Source: Oreohelix idahoensis
Taxonomy: Eukaryota > Mollusca > Gastropoda > Stylommatophora > Oreohelicidae
Assembly (NCBI GenBank): GCA_024509875.1
Contig: JAMPIV010018783.1
Location: forward strand, 248,001 to 312,000
Direction of reading: 5' to 3'
Length of the DNA: 64,000 bases
Shown: positions 24,775-34,580 of the stretch, piece after piece
Numbering within the stretch: the stretch's first letter is position 1
How the letters are laid out: the number at the start of each line of letters is the position of its first letter
Notes under the pieces: generated by a model
What the model was told of the DNA's origin: nothing
Database searches by the model: none
Seen by the model: only the letters and a program-made list of their open reading frames with translations
Position numbers and translations under genes: made by a program

Positions 24775-25672
24775 TTGTCCTCCCCACATGGGCACATATC
24801 TGTCTGTTTGTCCTCCCCACATGGGCACATATCTGTCTGTTTGTCTTCCCCACATGGGCACATATCTGTCTGTTTGTCCTCCCCACATGGGCACGTATCT
24901 GTCTGTTTGTCCTCCCCACATGGGCACATATCTGTTTGTCCTACCCACATGGGCACATATCTGTCTGTTTGTCCTCCCCACATGGGCACATATCTGTCTG
25001 TTTGTCCTACCTACATGGGCACATATCTGTCTGTTTGTTCTACCCACATGGGCACATATCTGTCTGTTTGTCCTACCCGCATGGGCACATATCTGTCTGT
25101 CCTACCCACATGGGCACATATCTGTCTGTTTGTCCTCCCCACATGGGCACATATCTGTTTGTCCTACCCACATGGGCACATATCTGTCTGTCCTACCCAC
25201 ATGGGCACATATCTGTCTGTTTGTCCTACCCACATGGGCACATATCTGTCTGTCCTCCCCACATGGGCACATATCTGTCTGTCCTCCCCACATGGGCACA
25301 TATCTGTCTGTTTGTCCTACCCACATGTGCACATATCTGTCTGTTTGTCCTACCCACATGGGCACATATCTGTCTGTTTGTCCTCCCCACATGGGCACAT
25401 ATCCGTCTGTTTGTCCTCCCCACATGGGCACACATCTGTCTGTTTGTCCTCCCCACATGGGCACATATCTGTCTGTTTGTCTTCCCCACATGGGCACATA
25501 TCTGTTTGTCCTCCCCACATGGGCACATATCTGTCTGTTTGTCCTCCCCACATGGGCACATATCTGTCTGTATGTCCTCCCCACATGGGCACATATCTGT
25601 CTGTTTGTCCTTCCCACATGGGCACATATCTGTCTTTGTCCTCCCCACATGGGCACATATCTGTCTGTCCAA
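24775..25672. repeat. 33-bp minisatellite, 28 units, built on LINE-H codons
   Basis: The plus-strand unit centres on CCCCACATGGGCACATATCT. 28 units were counted by eye; most are 33 bp and several are 29 bp, lacking TGTT or a similar tetramer. On the minus strand a 33-bp unit equals 11 codons, TDMCPCGEDKQ, in the native LINE-H frame. All six frames stay open over long stretches for this reason, producing spurious large ORFs on both strands. Confidence 0.96.
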
Positions 25673-25766
25673 TCCTCACTTTGTTGAGCAGATGGTATCT
25701 GAGTCTGCAATGGCCAGTTCTTAGTCTGAAAATTATCTTTGATCTCTTCTTGGTAATGTGTAGTAT

Positions 25767-26411
25767 CTTCTTCTTCTTTGATCCATAACCGCCAACCGTC
25801 AAAGCAGTCAGCGGCCATCACGCTGGTGGCGTCTTGTAGGGCAGCAACAAATTGATTCCACTTTGCTCGGTCGGTGGCCATCCTTCGTACAGTGCCCCAA
25901 CCGTGGTTCATTCTTTGCATCTCAGCTTCCACAGTTCTCCGCCAAGTTGTTTTTGGTCGGCCTCTCTTTCACTTTCCCTCGGGGGTCCATAGCATAGCTG
26001 TTCTTGCGATGGTATCAGGGTCCCTTCTGAGGACATGGCCAACCCAACTCCAGCGTCTGCCAGCTATGATGGTGTGCATGTCCTCCTGGTTACTCCGAAT
26101 AAGTAGTTCTTGGTTGCTGATGGTGTTTGGCCAAAAGATTCGGAGAATTTTCCTTAGGCAGATTGTGTGGAAGGAGGACAGTTTCGACATTTCCTTCTCT
26201 GTTACTCTCCAACATTCCGCACCATAGAGAAGCACAGATAGTACACAGCTCTCATACAGTCTTAATTTGGTGTTTGTGCTGTACTGGGAAGACTTCCAAA
26301 TGTTGTTGAGAACAGCAAAGTCTGTTCTCGCTTTATTCATTCTGTTGTTAATGTCCTTGCTTGTTCCGCCGTCAGGTGTTACTATGCTTCCTAGGTAAGT
26401 AAATGTGTCTG
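25767..26411 (-). mobile_element. LINE-A 3' fragment, copy 2
   Basis: 5'-truncated copy with the 12-bp duplication AATGTGTAGTAT at 25755-25766 and 26412-26423. Minus frames give MNKARTDFAVLNNIWKSS, LLYGAECWRVTEKEMSKL, GHVLRRDPDTIARTAM and WNQFVAALQDAT, ending in a (GAA)n tail. It carries TPDGGTSKDINNRMNKA without a break, which shows where the solo LTR at 5539-7610 interrupted copy 1. It is inserted in LINE-H. Confidence 0.92.
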
Positions 26412-26529
26412 AATGTGTAGTATGGTTCAGCTTTACTGAACTCTGGATGTTCCTTCTGCCGTTTTTCTCTATAGTTATTTCTGATTATTGCTTTTATATC
26501 TTCTTATGTAGCCCTGTCTTCTGTTTTGG

Positions 26530-26740
26530 TTTTTCTTCCTCCTCCTGTGGCAAGTTTATCTGCCTTCCTCATATCCATATATCTTTCATGTGCCATCCAT
26601 TCAGGGTCTTTCTATATCTTGTTTATCCTTTACATGTATGTCTCCAGTTTTCTTCTCCATGTGTTTTTTTTTAGTGTGCCCACGCCTCTCTTACCCCGGG
26701 GGTTCCAGATCAGGGATTGCCTTGGAATGCTATGAACAGG
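26530..26740 (-). pseudogene. LINE-G 3' fragment, degenerate
   Basis: The minus strand gives WNPRGKRGVGTLKKNTWRRK and a diverged tail, the basic post-RT region of LINE-G. About 70 codons remain. Confidence 0.6.
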
Positions 26741-26799
26741 TTTTTTTTTCAAAAGTTTATGCTATCTTTTTAGTAACAGTATGAAATTTTAATTTTTTT

Positions 26800-27172
26800 G
26801 TTTGTTTTTCATATGTTGCTGTTCTGCCATCATCATCAAAATCTTTGAGTTCCACATAGAGCACAGGTCTTCAACAAACACATGCCAAGTCCTCCTGTTC
26901 TTTGCCACCCAACCAAGGTCTTTTCATGTCTTTTTTATTCCTTTCATGTCTATCTGCAGTTCTCTTCTCTATGTTTTCCTCTATTTCTCCTATAATGCTA
27001 TCAGGTGGTTTTCTCAGTGTCCTGTCCAACTCCAGCATCTTCTTTTCACCTTTTGTTCCATTGATGTTTGTCTGGTTCTGTCCACTAGTTCCACACTGAT
27101 GATCTTGTTTTCACCTCTTGTTCCATTGATGTTTGTCTGGTTCTGTCCACTAGTTCCACACTGATGATCTTC
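26800..27172 (-). pseudogene. LINE-G 3' end with a 65-bp tandem duplication
   Basis: Minus strand: frames for VELVDRTRQTSMEQ, a GHTLRKP-like core with indels, and RRTWHVFVEDLCS near the 3' end with a (GAT)n-like tail. A 65-bp stretch is duplicated in tandem (27042-27106, 27107-27171). It lies head to head with the next LINE-G copy. Confidence 0.65.
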
Positions 27173-27184
27173 TCATGCCTTTTC

Positions 27185-27506
27185 GCTTATGTGGAACTGA
27201 TGACAAAACCAGACAGGTGCCAGTTAAACAAGAGATGAGAAGATGACACTGGCTATGGATAGGACACACTTTGAGGAAACCTGATGATAGCATTACAAGA
27301 CATTCCTTGTTCTGGAATCCTCAGGGCAAGAGAGGAAGGGGGAGACCAGAAACACACGGAGAAGAGAACTGGAGCCAGAAATGAAAGGGATGAGATAGAT
27401 ATGGAAAGGCTTGGAAGTGATGCCACATGACAGGAAGACTTGGCATAAGTTTGTTGAAGACTTATGCTCCTTGGGGAGCTGAAGGTGATGATGATGATGA
27501 TGGGTT
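27185..27506 (+). pseudogene. LINE-G 3' end, plus-strand copy
   Basis: Encodes [31 protein letters not shown], and after a frame change DRKTWHKFVEDLCSLGS, then (GAT)n at 27487-27503. This is the basic C-terminal region of an RTE-like LINE. Confidence 0.75.
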
Positions 27507-27518
27507 GTATGACTTGCC

Positions 27519-27826
27519 GGGACCCAAAGATGCAGCAATAGAGAATGCAGTCAGCAACTCATAGCTTGACTGCTTGTGTCAGGGTCAGCGAACCAGAGCT
27601 GACCAAGACTCTACTCCACCTCCACGTGGTGGTCCTGGAAACAGGCTGCATCACTGCAGTCTGGCTGAGAGAGTAGGGATAGAAGAGGGAAGGCAAACCG
27701 GTCCCAAAAAATGCCGTGCTGAAGTTGGATGTGTCGGCCGAAAGGTGCAGATATCGCAGCTCCGGTGTAAACAGACACAACGCAACCAACGTCCTTTTCA
27801 GGATGAACGAGGAAGAAGAAGAAGAA
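27519..27826 (+). mobile_element. SINE with (GAA)n tail, family S1, copy 2
   Basis: 308 bp with the 12-bp duplication GTATGACTTGCC at 27507-27518 and 27827-27838. It shares its 3' 230 bp with the copy at 12559-12803 (CTCCACCTCCACGTGGTGG, AAAAAATGCCGTGC, AACAGACACAACGCAACCA) and ends in GAAGAAGAAGAAGAA. The head is not recognisably tRNA-derived. Confidence 0.88.
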
Positions 27827-27889
27827 GTATGACTTGCCAAGACAGAGTTATTTAGTATAATATTTTAATATAAGATTGTTCTACATCAG

Positions 27890-28115
27890 TGATTTTGTCC
27901 TACCATTTCAGTCTTTCTGTTCACCGCAAGAGCCCATTTATGAAAGTCTTTGACTTCTTGATTGTTGTTTTTGTTCTTCTCTATGTTTCAGAGCCATACA
28001 ATCGGTCTTTTTTGTGTCGGACTTGATTTCTATTGATCTCCTTATATTTCCTAATGTTATGAAAGCTCTACTTGCTTTTTGTATTCTTATTTTGAAAGTG
28101 ATATAATAGCATTTA
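27890..28115 (-). pseudogene. LINE-G RT thumb fragment
   Basis: The minus strand gives IQKASRAFITLGNIRRSIEI and LYGSET-like remnants. It matches 38846-39060 on the plus strand, including the stretch with AATCAAGTCC and GACTTTCATAAATGGG. Confidence 0.65.
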
Positions 28116-28484
28116 CTTCTAATGGGAAAAAAACTGGTTTGCTGTCCAATATTACACTACTAAAATAGGCACTTCATATTATCAAGTTGCACTATATCTT
28201 CTGAACTAGCAAAGCTCAAATACTCCGCCAAGACAACTGATGTACTTTTTTCAGCAGGAATCCACACAATATCTAATGATGTGAAGTAAACCTTTACATT
28301 TCCAACAAAATGTGTGCCTTATCTTAAACCTGACAACCTTCCATTAACAATACATAACAGTGAGACTCTAGACACAGCATGCATCCTCGTATCACCAAAA
28401 TCCAACTTCCAGCTGGCTAACTCTTTCTGAAATTCATGCTGCTCTCAACCCACACTTGATAACGGAAATATCAGCTTACTCATT
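28116..28484. other. Spacer, no gene seen
   Basis: AT-rich, no recognisable feature. Confidence 0.5.
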
Positions 28485-28970
28485 ACTTAGTCATTCCTCT
28501 TCTAACTTGGGATGTCAAAGTTAGCCAGAGAGAGTGACATACTTTCCCATCAACTGTCTTCCTTTTGTCCTGTTTCTGGACAAGTCCTTGGTCCTTCAGT
28601 CCTGTCATGGTAGCTAGTCTTTTCCCATTCTACAGACATGGCCTAACCATCACAACTAGGACTGTTCCGGTCTGCAGTGGCTGGGTTTTGAGGCCATGAT
28701 ATATTGTCTGGTTGCAGACAATGTCCCTTCTAGTTTGACTACCTTCCTCAGATACCTCATTTCTGAGGTTTGGAGCTGACTTTTGTGGTTTATAGTCATT
28801 GCCTTCATCACACATTTGTAAATCAAGGATGGAACATCAGTGGAGTAGTATACAGCCATCTTCATCTTCTTGCCCATATCTCTTTTGTCAAGGAATCCTC
28901 AGTTAAAGACCTGGAAAAGTATCCTAGAAACTGCTCTTTGTGTAGCCAACATTTCTACAATGTCTCAGTC
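28485..28970 (-). pseudogene. LINE-B 3' fragment, old copy
   Basis: Colinear with LINE-B 13345-13900 but diverged and with deletions. Shared blocks include the 3' terminus CTTAGTCATTCCTCTTCTA and the segment coding YLRK preceded by SEMR. Frames are broken throughout. Confidence 0.8.
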
Positions 28971-29330
28971 TGTTAAGCTCCAAGGTGTTCAGACTTCAAA
29001 ATATCAAACTCCTTCAAAGTAAGCACAGACTTCCCACAAAATCAAGTACAACTCTTCATGTAACAAATATAAATTCACCCAGTGATCACCTGTCATTGCA
29101 GTCAGCACATTGCAGCTTCTCATGGACCACAGGCTTTCAACAATACTAATGACCCTGACATACAGAGAACCTCCCTTGACAGTCTTTTATGCTGAGATTT
29201 GCAGTTTTTCTCAGATAACTTTCTGTCCTATACTTTGGATAGTGCCCATGTTTAGCGTTTATAGCAAAGAGTTGGTATGAGTGTGCTGTTCAATCACTCC
29301 TATGTTTAGCCTTTGCCGTGTGTAATAATC
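28971..29330. other. Spacer, no gene seen
   Basis: No recognisable feature; may include a highly decayed 5' continuation of the LINE-B copy. Confidence 0.45.
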
Positions 29331-29560
29331 AGGAGTCTCTGAGGAGACAAAGAGTAGGACTGCTACTTCATCAGGCATGCCGTACACAGTGATTAATATG
29401 AGGTTGTGCATGAGGCTGCTGAGGCTGCCGGCAACCTCATCTTGTGAAACAGACTGCTGCAGAAACCATTGCTGCAAGAGTTTGTGAATGCTTTGGTGCA
29501 GACTTCCTGCTGGAGACAAGCTGTAATGGTGGCTTCTTGCTACATAAGGAGCAAAATAAA
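29331..29560. repeat. Dispersed element R, copy 1 (satellite-related core)
   Basis: Contains TCTCTGAGGAGACAAAGA, GCTGCCGGCAACCTCATC and GAATGCTTTGGTGCAGACTT in the same order as the copies at 30781, 37893 and 63130. The portion ACTGCTGCAGAAACC... GAATGCTTTGGTGCAGACTT... GGAGAC aligns with the 85-bp satellite unit. The element class is unknown. Confidence 0.65.
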
Positions 29561-29959
29561 GGAAATGGATGATAATGGTGTGTAATTATTAAACATGGTA
29601 CAAGTCCGTATCTGAGAATCCAAACACCCAAAAACCAAAACATTCTGATAATCAAAATTTTTTTCAGTCGACTTTTGGGCAGTTTTCGAACTGATTTTTG
29701 GGCAATGTCTGGAAACCGAAAAGATCTGATTTCTGAAACACAGCTGTCCCCGAGCACTTCAGATGCTGGGATACCGAGCTGTATTTGTATCTCTTGTTCC
29801 ATTCTTCTGTGAACTTGCTTTTCCTAGGATTTTGAACTCATGCGACTTGTTTCATCAGAGTTGTGTTGACATGTGTGATGGGTGGGCTTAAATTTCTGCT
29901 GACCTTCATTGCATCAGTTGCAGACGTACAGCTCTCCGTGTTGTATCGTGGTGTTAGTA

Positions 29960-30482
29960 GAACAGCAAATGAGAAGACGACACTGGTGATGGATAGGACG
30001 CACACTGAGAACAGCTGTTGATAGCATTCAGAGCAGTTCATGTTCTGGAATTTCCAGCATAAGAGAGGTAGATAACACACACAGAGAACAGAATTGGAGA
30101 TAAAAATGAAATGTATAAAGGTAAAGGATCCCGTTACACGCCCATTGATGCATATTGGGAATATGGTGTTAGGCCCATATTTTCTTGACCTACGGCACAC
30201 TAGGGGTGATGTGGTCAGCATCACGCCGGCCGCCTTAACCTTCCCAGAGTTGTTCTGGTACCCAATTCATGAGGCTGGGTCGACGCACGAGCCGTTTGCG
30301 GTCTAAAAAATTCCACCTCAACTGGGGATCGAACCATGGACCACCAAGCTAGGAAGCCAGTGCGCTACCGTGGCTCCCAAATGTATAAAGAAGATGTGGA
30401 AAGATCTTGAGTAGATGAGACAGGACCTGGCACAAATTTATTGCAGGCCTATGCTTCTTGGGAAGCTGAGAAGTAATGAGAT
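29960..30482 (+). pseudogene. LINE-G 3' fragment, interrupted by a SINE
   Basis: Shares GGATAGGACGCACACTGAG, GATAGCATTC and the terminal GGCACAAATTTATTGCAGGC with the other LINE-G ends. The SINE at 30121-30378 sits inside it. Confidence 0.7.
30121..30378 (-). mobile_element. tRNA-SINE family S2, copy 1
   Basis: 258 bp with the 12-bp duplication AAATGTATAAAG at 30109-30120 and 30379-30390. On the minus strand a tRNA-like head with TGGTCCATGGTTCGATCCCC (B box) follows a damaged A box. The tail at 30121 reads GGTAAAGGATCCCGTTACAC on plus. Same family as 38281-38557. Confidence 0.88.
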
Positions 30483-30725
30483 GTTGTATCTCTCACTTGT
30501 TGTAGCGCATGTGTATGTTCTTGAGTGATCTTTTGTCTGATGTATTACTCACTGTTCTTGTGCTAGTATCACTGCTGTCAGGAGAACTTGGCACAAATGT
30601 GTCAAAGGCTCACACTTGTTGGGGAGATCAGGGGTAATGAGATGTTGTATCTCTCTCACTGGGTGTTGTGCATCTGTATGTTCTTGAGTAATCTATGTCT
30701 GATATGCTTGATGTTCTTGTACTAG
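30427..30725. repeat. Tandem duplication, about 160 bp
   Basis: Two diverged copies, 30427-30585 and 30586-30725, each with TTGGCACAAAT or CTGGCACAAAT, GTAATGAGATGTTGTATCTC, TGTATGTTCTTGAGT and TTCTTGTNCTAGTATC. The duplicated unit includes the 3' end of LINE-G and flanking DNA. Confidence 0.75.
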
Positions 30726-30780
30726 TATCTTTCAAATTGGTGCCACTTTTGAGCTGCTGATTTCATTTTTGGCTAGTGTG

Positions 30781-30960
30781 TTTGTATGTTCTCTCTTGGG
30801 CATGTTGTAAGTGGCAGCTAATAAGAGGCTGTCCATAAGGCTGGCAAACTCATCATGTAAGACTAATTGGTTCAGAAACCACCACTGTAAGAATACATGA
30901 ATGCTTTGTTGCAGATGTTCTGGAAAGGTGGTTTCATGCTCCATAGGGAGTGAAGAGGAA
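30781..30960. repeat. Dispersed element R, copy 2
   Basis: Shares AAGGCTGGCAAACTCATCATG and ATACATGAATGCTTTGTTGC with the other R copies. Its 3' part runs straight into the first units of the 59-bp array. Confidence 0.65.
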
Positions 30961-31846
30961 AATGTGAATGTTTAGAGGTTACAACCTGAAGTGGTGGTTT
31001 CATAGGGAGTGAAGAAGTTAATGTGAATGTTTAGAGATTACAACCTGAAGTGGTAGTTTCATAGGGAGTGAAGAGGAAAATGTGAATGTTTAGAGGTTAC
31101 AACCTGAAGTGGTAGTTTCATAGGGAGTGAAGAGGAAAATGTGAATGTTTAGAGGTTACAACCTGAAGTGGTAGTTTCATAGGGAGTGAAGAGGAAAATG
31201 TGAATGTTTAGAGGTTACAACCTGAAGTGGTAGTTTCATAGGGAGTGAAGAAGTTAATGTGAATGTTTATAGGTTACAACCTGAAGTGGTAGTTTCATAG
31301 GGCGTGAAGAGGAAAATGTGAATGTTTAGAGGTTACAACCTGAAGTGGTAGTTTCATAGGGAGTGAAGAGGAAAATGTGAATGTTTAGAGGTTACAACCT
31401 GAAGTGGTAGTTTCATAGGGAGTGAAGAAGTTAATGTGAATGTTTAGAGGTTACAACCTGCAGTGGTGGTTTCATACTCCATAGGGGGAGTGAAGAGGAA
31501 AATGGGAATGTTTAGAGGTTACAACCTGAAGTGGTAGTTTCATAGGAAGTGAAGAGGAAAATGTGAATGTTTAGAGGTTACAACCTGAAGTGGTAGTTTC
31601 ATAGGGAGTGAAGAAGTTAATGTGAATGTTTAGAGGTTACAACCTGCAGTGGTGGTTTCATACTCCATAGGGGGAGTGAAGAGGAAAATGTGAATGTTTA
31701 GAGGTTACAACCTGAAGTGGTAGTTTCATAGGGAGTGAAGAAGTTAATGTGAATGTTTAGAGGTTACAACCTGCAGTGGTGGTTTCATACTCCATAGGGG
31801 GAGTGAAGAGGAAAATGTGAATGTTTAGAGGTTACAACCTGCAGTG
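30914..31846. repeat. 59-bp minisatellite, about 15 units
   Basis: Unit of about 59 bp carrying GAATGTTTAGAGGTTACAAC and TTTCATAGGGAGTGAAGA. A longer variant unit with CTGCAGTGGTGG and CATACTCCATAGGGGG recurs, so there is higher-order structure. The first unit coincides with the 3' end of element R copy 2, suggesting the array grew from that border. Confidence 0.95.
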
Positions 31847-32069
31847 GAAATAATTTTATATTTCTTGCACTTCTCTTATTATTCATTTTCGCCATTGTCA
31901 TTTTTTTGTATTAGTCTGAAGGGGGCCTTATTAACCTATACTTATTAAAAAAATTTTGATTCATTAAGATGATTCTCCCTTCATTTGTTTAGTTTTCCAC
32001 AAAACTGAGTACATTTTTGAGCTGATATAATCTCAGGTTGTTGTTTTTTTTTAATTACAAAACTTTTAG

Positions 32070-32333
32070 CCGTACGGTAGCCAAGTCATGCAGACAGAAT
32101 TCACTTCTGACACTGACCAATCCAAGCAGAGCCCATCACCAAAGTTCACCTTCCAACATGGTGAGTCTTCAGAGCTGTCTTTTGGTGAGGAGACCACATT
32201 ACCAAGAGGTCCTCGAACGGTGAAATCTTATCGTAAGATACGACCCAGTAGTGCTCCCAGGATTTATGTGACAGAGACAGGCACCTGGAGGGAGTTTAAT
32301 CTTCCAAGCTACTGTGTACCTGACTACAGGAGG
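32070..32333 (+). CDS. CCDC62-like gene, exon 1 of those visible
   Basis: 264 bp, phase 0 to phase 0. Preceded by a T-rich tract and an AG (AACTTTTAG), followed by the donor AGG|GTGAGA. It encodes 88 residues: a polar, Ser/Thr/Pro-rich leader (TEFTSDTDQSKQSPSPKF), then KIRPSSAPRIYVTETGTWRE and NLPSYCVPDYRR. An ATG at 32088 could be the translation start if the AG before the exon is not used. No signal peptide or membrane segment. The codon pattern and absence of stops contrast with the flanking AT-rich intron. Confidence 0.75.
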
Positions 32334-32734
32334 GTGAGAAAAGTTAAGCTTATCTGGTCTTAGTAAAAATGGCACTTGATGTTAAAGCCATCAGTTTATG
32401 ACCCGCCCTCTGTTCCCCATGTTAAATTTTCCTGATCTTTTCTTGTCTGTTCATGATAAATGGAACATGGCATCCAAGATTGGGAGGGAAAAATCAAAAT
32501 CTTGGGAAATATCAAAGTAGAGGTACTGTATTTTCTCTTTACCCCAAGAAAACATGCATGGAGGCATATCTGGAGCCACACCTATTTGACCACCAGCTGT
32601 GCACAATGCTACAACATACATACGTGGAAATGAACCTATGTCTGTGAGGCTAATTACATCCTCATTGACTCTTGAAATCCTCCACTCACTTCCAGGGATT
32701 CCCCCTGTGGTGAAACTTGTTGAGAACCCAGTAT

Positions 32735-33191
32735 TGCACACTAAGCTCAAAGAAGTCACTTGAGCCCCAGGCATAATTTTTTGGCTTTGTCTTGGTTCAC
32801 TGCATGCAGAAGGATCTCACTGTGGACCCAGTGATAGGCAGGGGAAGCTTAGAAGTGGCTCTGTGCAGGATGTGACAATTCCTTGGGAGAGACCAGAACC
32901 AGTAAACAGGATTTTAGCTCTGCATAGCTGGAGAGTCCCCTTGGATGAGGGGAATGCACAGTATGCCATGCACTTGTTACTCTTATTTTGGGACCAGATG
33001 TGATGATCCTTTAAATGCAAGCCAAGCTGGAGAAACTGGAGCTCTTGACTTCAACTCAGCACGTTTTGGAATGGCAGAAAAGTCACAGGAAAACCCTAGA
33101 TCTACAGTGTAGATAATACCAAGGAGTCTTCAACCTGGTATTGGCTGCTAAAGAGTGAGAAGCTCAGCAGCCCTAGTTAAACAACAACCAC
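32735..33191. repeat. Dispersed repeat X, copy 1
   Basis: About 455 bp colinear with 36677-37137 and roughly 85% identical by eye (GTGGACCCAGTGATAGGCAG, CTAGATCTACAGTGTAGATA, CAGCCCTAGTTAAACAACAA). No coding conservation between the copies, so it is non-coding; possibly a LINE 5' region. Its class is unknown. Confidence 0.8.
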
Positions 33192-33350
33192 CTCTAGAAA
33201 TTTGGAAATTACCTGTGCTGGGTTATTGTACCCCTGGTCGCCGACCACGGGGGTGAGTGAACTAGTTATTAAAATTAAGTAATTTATTCACGAGGTACAA
33301 GACAATAATGTGTACAGAAACAGACAAATGATAAGATTTTACTTTTGCAG

Positions 33351-33543
33351 ACTCCAGCAATGTACATAGAACAAGACATCATCAACAAACAGAGGCAGGA
33401 GATTCAGCTGCTGATGGAGGAGCTCGGGAACAGAGACCAGGAGCTGAATGACCTGGTCATGTCCCATCAGAAACAGGTCAAGGGCTGGGAGTGTGACAGT
33501 GAGAAATACAAAGTGCTTCAGGCCAGACTGAACCTGTTTGAAG
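33351..33543 (+). CDS. CCDC62-like gene, exon 2
   Basis: 193 bp, starts after TTTTGCAG and ends at TTTGAAG|GTTTGT, leaving phase 1. It encodes TPAMYIEQDIINKQRQEIQL, then MEELGNRDQELNDLVMSHQ and a tail ending ARLNLFE. Strong coiled-coil character with heptad leucines and isoleucines. The residual G joins AT of exon 3 to make Asp, which confirms the junction. Confidence 0.88.
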
Positions 33544-33599
33544 GTTTGTTGCTGTGGAATTTGTTGTTTCTTGAGTTATAGTTTATCACTTCTTAAATT

Positions 33600-34050
33600 A
33601 TATAATGTACAACTCTTATTTTTTGTTTGTTGGTAGTATCATTTCTTGAGCTACACTTCTTTTTTAGTGCGTCACTTCTTCATTTGCCTATGTCATTATT
33701 TTGGGTAGTGAATCAATTCTTGAGCTACACTGTTTGTAGTGTGCTACTTCTTCATTTACATGTCATTTTTAAAGGAAGTGAATCAATTATTAAGCTACAC
33801 TTCTATTGTAGTGTGTCACTTCTTTAATTTTTTAATTCTTTTTTGTAGTGAATCACTTTTTTCAGCTATACTTCTTTTATATTGTGTCACTTCCTTAATT
33901 GTAGTGTGTCACTTCATTTGTTATATTACATCACTTCTATAGTTACAAAGTGTCACTTCTGCAGTTACAAAGTGTCAATCCTACAGTTACAATTCTACAG
34001 TTACAAAGTGTCACTTCTACAGTTGTAGCATGACACTTCTTGTGGATATT
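33600..34050. repeat. Degenerate short tandem repeat in intron 2
   Basis: About two dozen diverged units built on GTGTCACTTCTT or AGTTACAAAGTGTCACTTCT, with the best-preserved units at the right end. It is an old minisatellite next to exon 3. Confidence 0.7.
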
Positions 34051-34110
34051 TATGCTCCGGTTTTCTCTCATGGACCTCAATACAACATGTCTACTTTTTT
34101 TTAAAAATAG

Positions 34111-34277
34111 ATGAGCTGAAGGCCAAAGACGAGCAGCTGAAGAAGACTCAGGTTGAGATGGCTCATGTCAATGAGCAGCGGGATGTCGATGCCATGGAGT
34201 TGAAGATGACACAGAATGAGATGATTAAACTAGCTGAGCGAATAATGGAAAACTCTGTGTACATTAAGGAAATGGAG
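34111..34277 (+). CDS. CCDC62-like gene, exon 3, with a possible GC donor
   Basis: Starts after TTAAAAATAG. It encodes DELKAKDEQLKKTQVEMAH, then NEQRDVDAMELKMTQNEMI and ERIMENSVYIKEME. The next exon begins in phase 0, so the exon should stop at ...GAAATGGAG (34277). The following bases are GCATTAAG, i.e. a GC donor rather than GT. The nearest GT donor (34285) would leave phase 1 and force a stop in exon 4. Joined at 34277, the protein reads EMEAQNQKL, in good register with CCDC62. A missed small exon is the alternative. Confidence 0.8.
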
Positions 34278-34580
34278 GCATTAAGTTTAGTTTAGTTTGT
34301 CTTCCAATTGTGCCATTAATTGAGATATGCTTCTTGAGTATAGCATGTTGGCTGGGCTAGCTACAGACCAGTTTTCCTCAGAATTTTGGTAAAAGCTGTT
34401 TAACTGTCTACCCCTTGGAGTCCTCTTATCTTGAGGCCAGGTCTTCCACTGTAGAAGTCCTTTTATGGTAACTTTAAAGATTGTGATTTTGAGGAGGTGT
34501 TATGGTTGTATCCTCTTGAAAGAGCAAGGTTTCTTGAGTGAGTGTTGTGGCTAACGTGATTGCAATGCAAGTCATCTTAA

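Larger units (their letters stand above)
24150..26520 (-). pseudogene. LINE-H: C-terminal end of an I-type LINE, expanded by two minisatellites
   Basis: Read on the minus strand from about 26480 down: a segment ending HPEFSKAEPYYTLPRRDQR, then (after LINE-A copy 2 at 25767-26411 and a one-base frame change) IFRLRTGHCRLRYHLLNK, the motif that precedes the C-terminal cysteine-histidine knuckle of RNase H-bearing LINEs. The knuckle segment TDMCPCGEDKQ is then repeated about 28 times. It leads into TIEHVLQNCQHHES, which completes the knuckle (C-x-C...H...C), then WSSPTQLREKLYGDE, whose coding sequence is the seed of a second, 20-bp array. The normal protein would have one copy of each segment. 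Confidence 0.85.

Noticed and set aside
23979..25724. Large frames of 581, 494 and 337 residues with Pro-His-Gly repeats on plus, and long Cys/Trp-rich frames on minus
   Set aside because: Products of a 33-bp unit (divisible by three) without stops; only the minus LINE-H frame has a biological origin, and it is expanded.
24222..31846. CRISPR-like arrays
   Set aside because: The 20-, 33- and 59-bp arrays are contiguous tandem units with no unique spacers, in a eukaryotic context.
32453..33020. Short frames within repeat X
   Set aside because: Not conserved between the two copies of the repeat, so chance frames.
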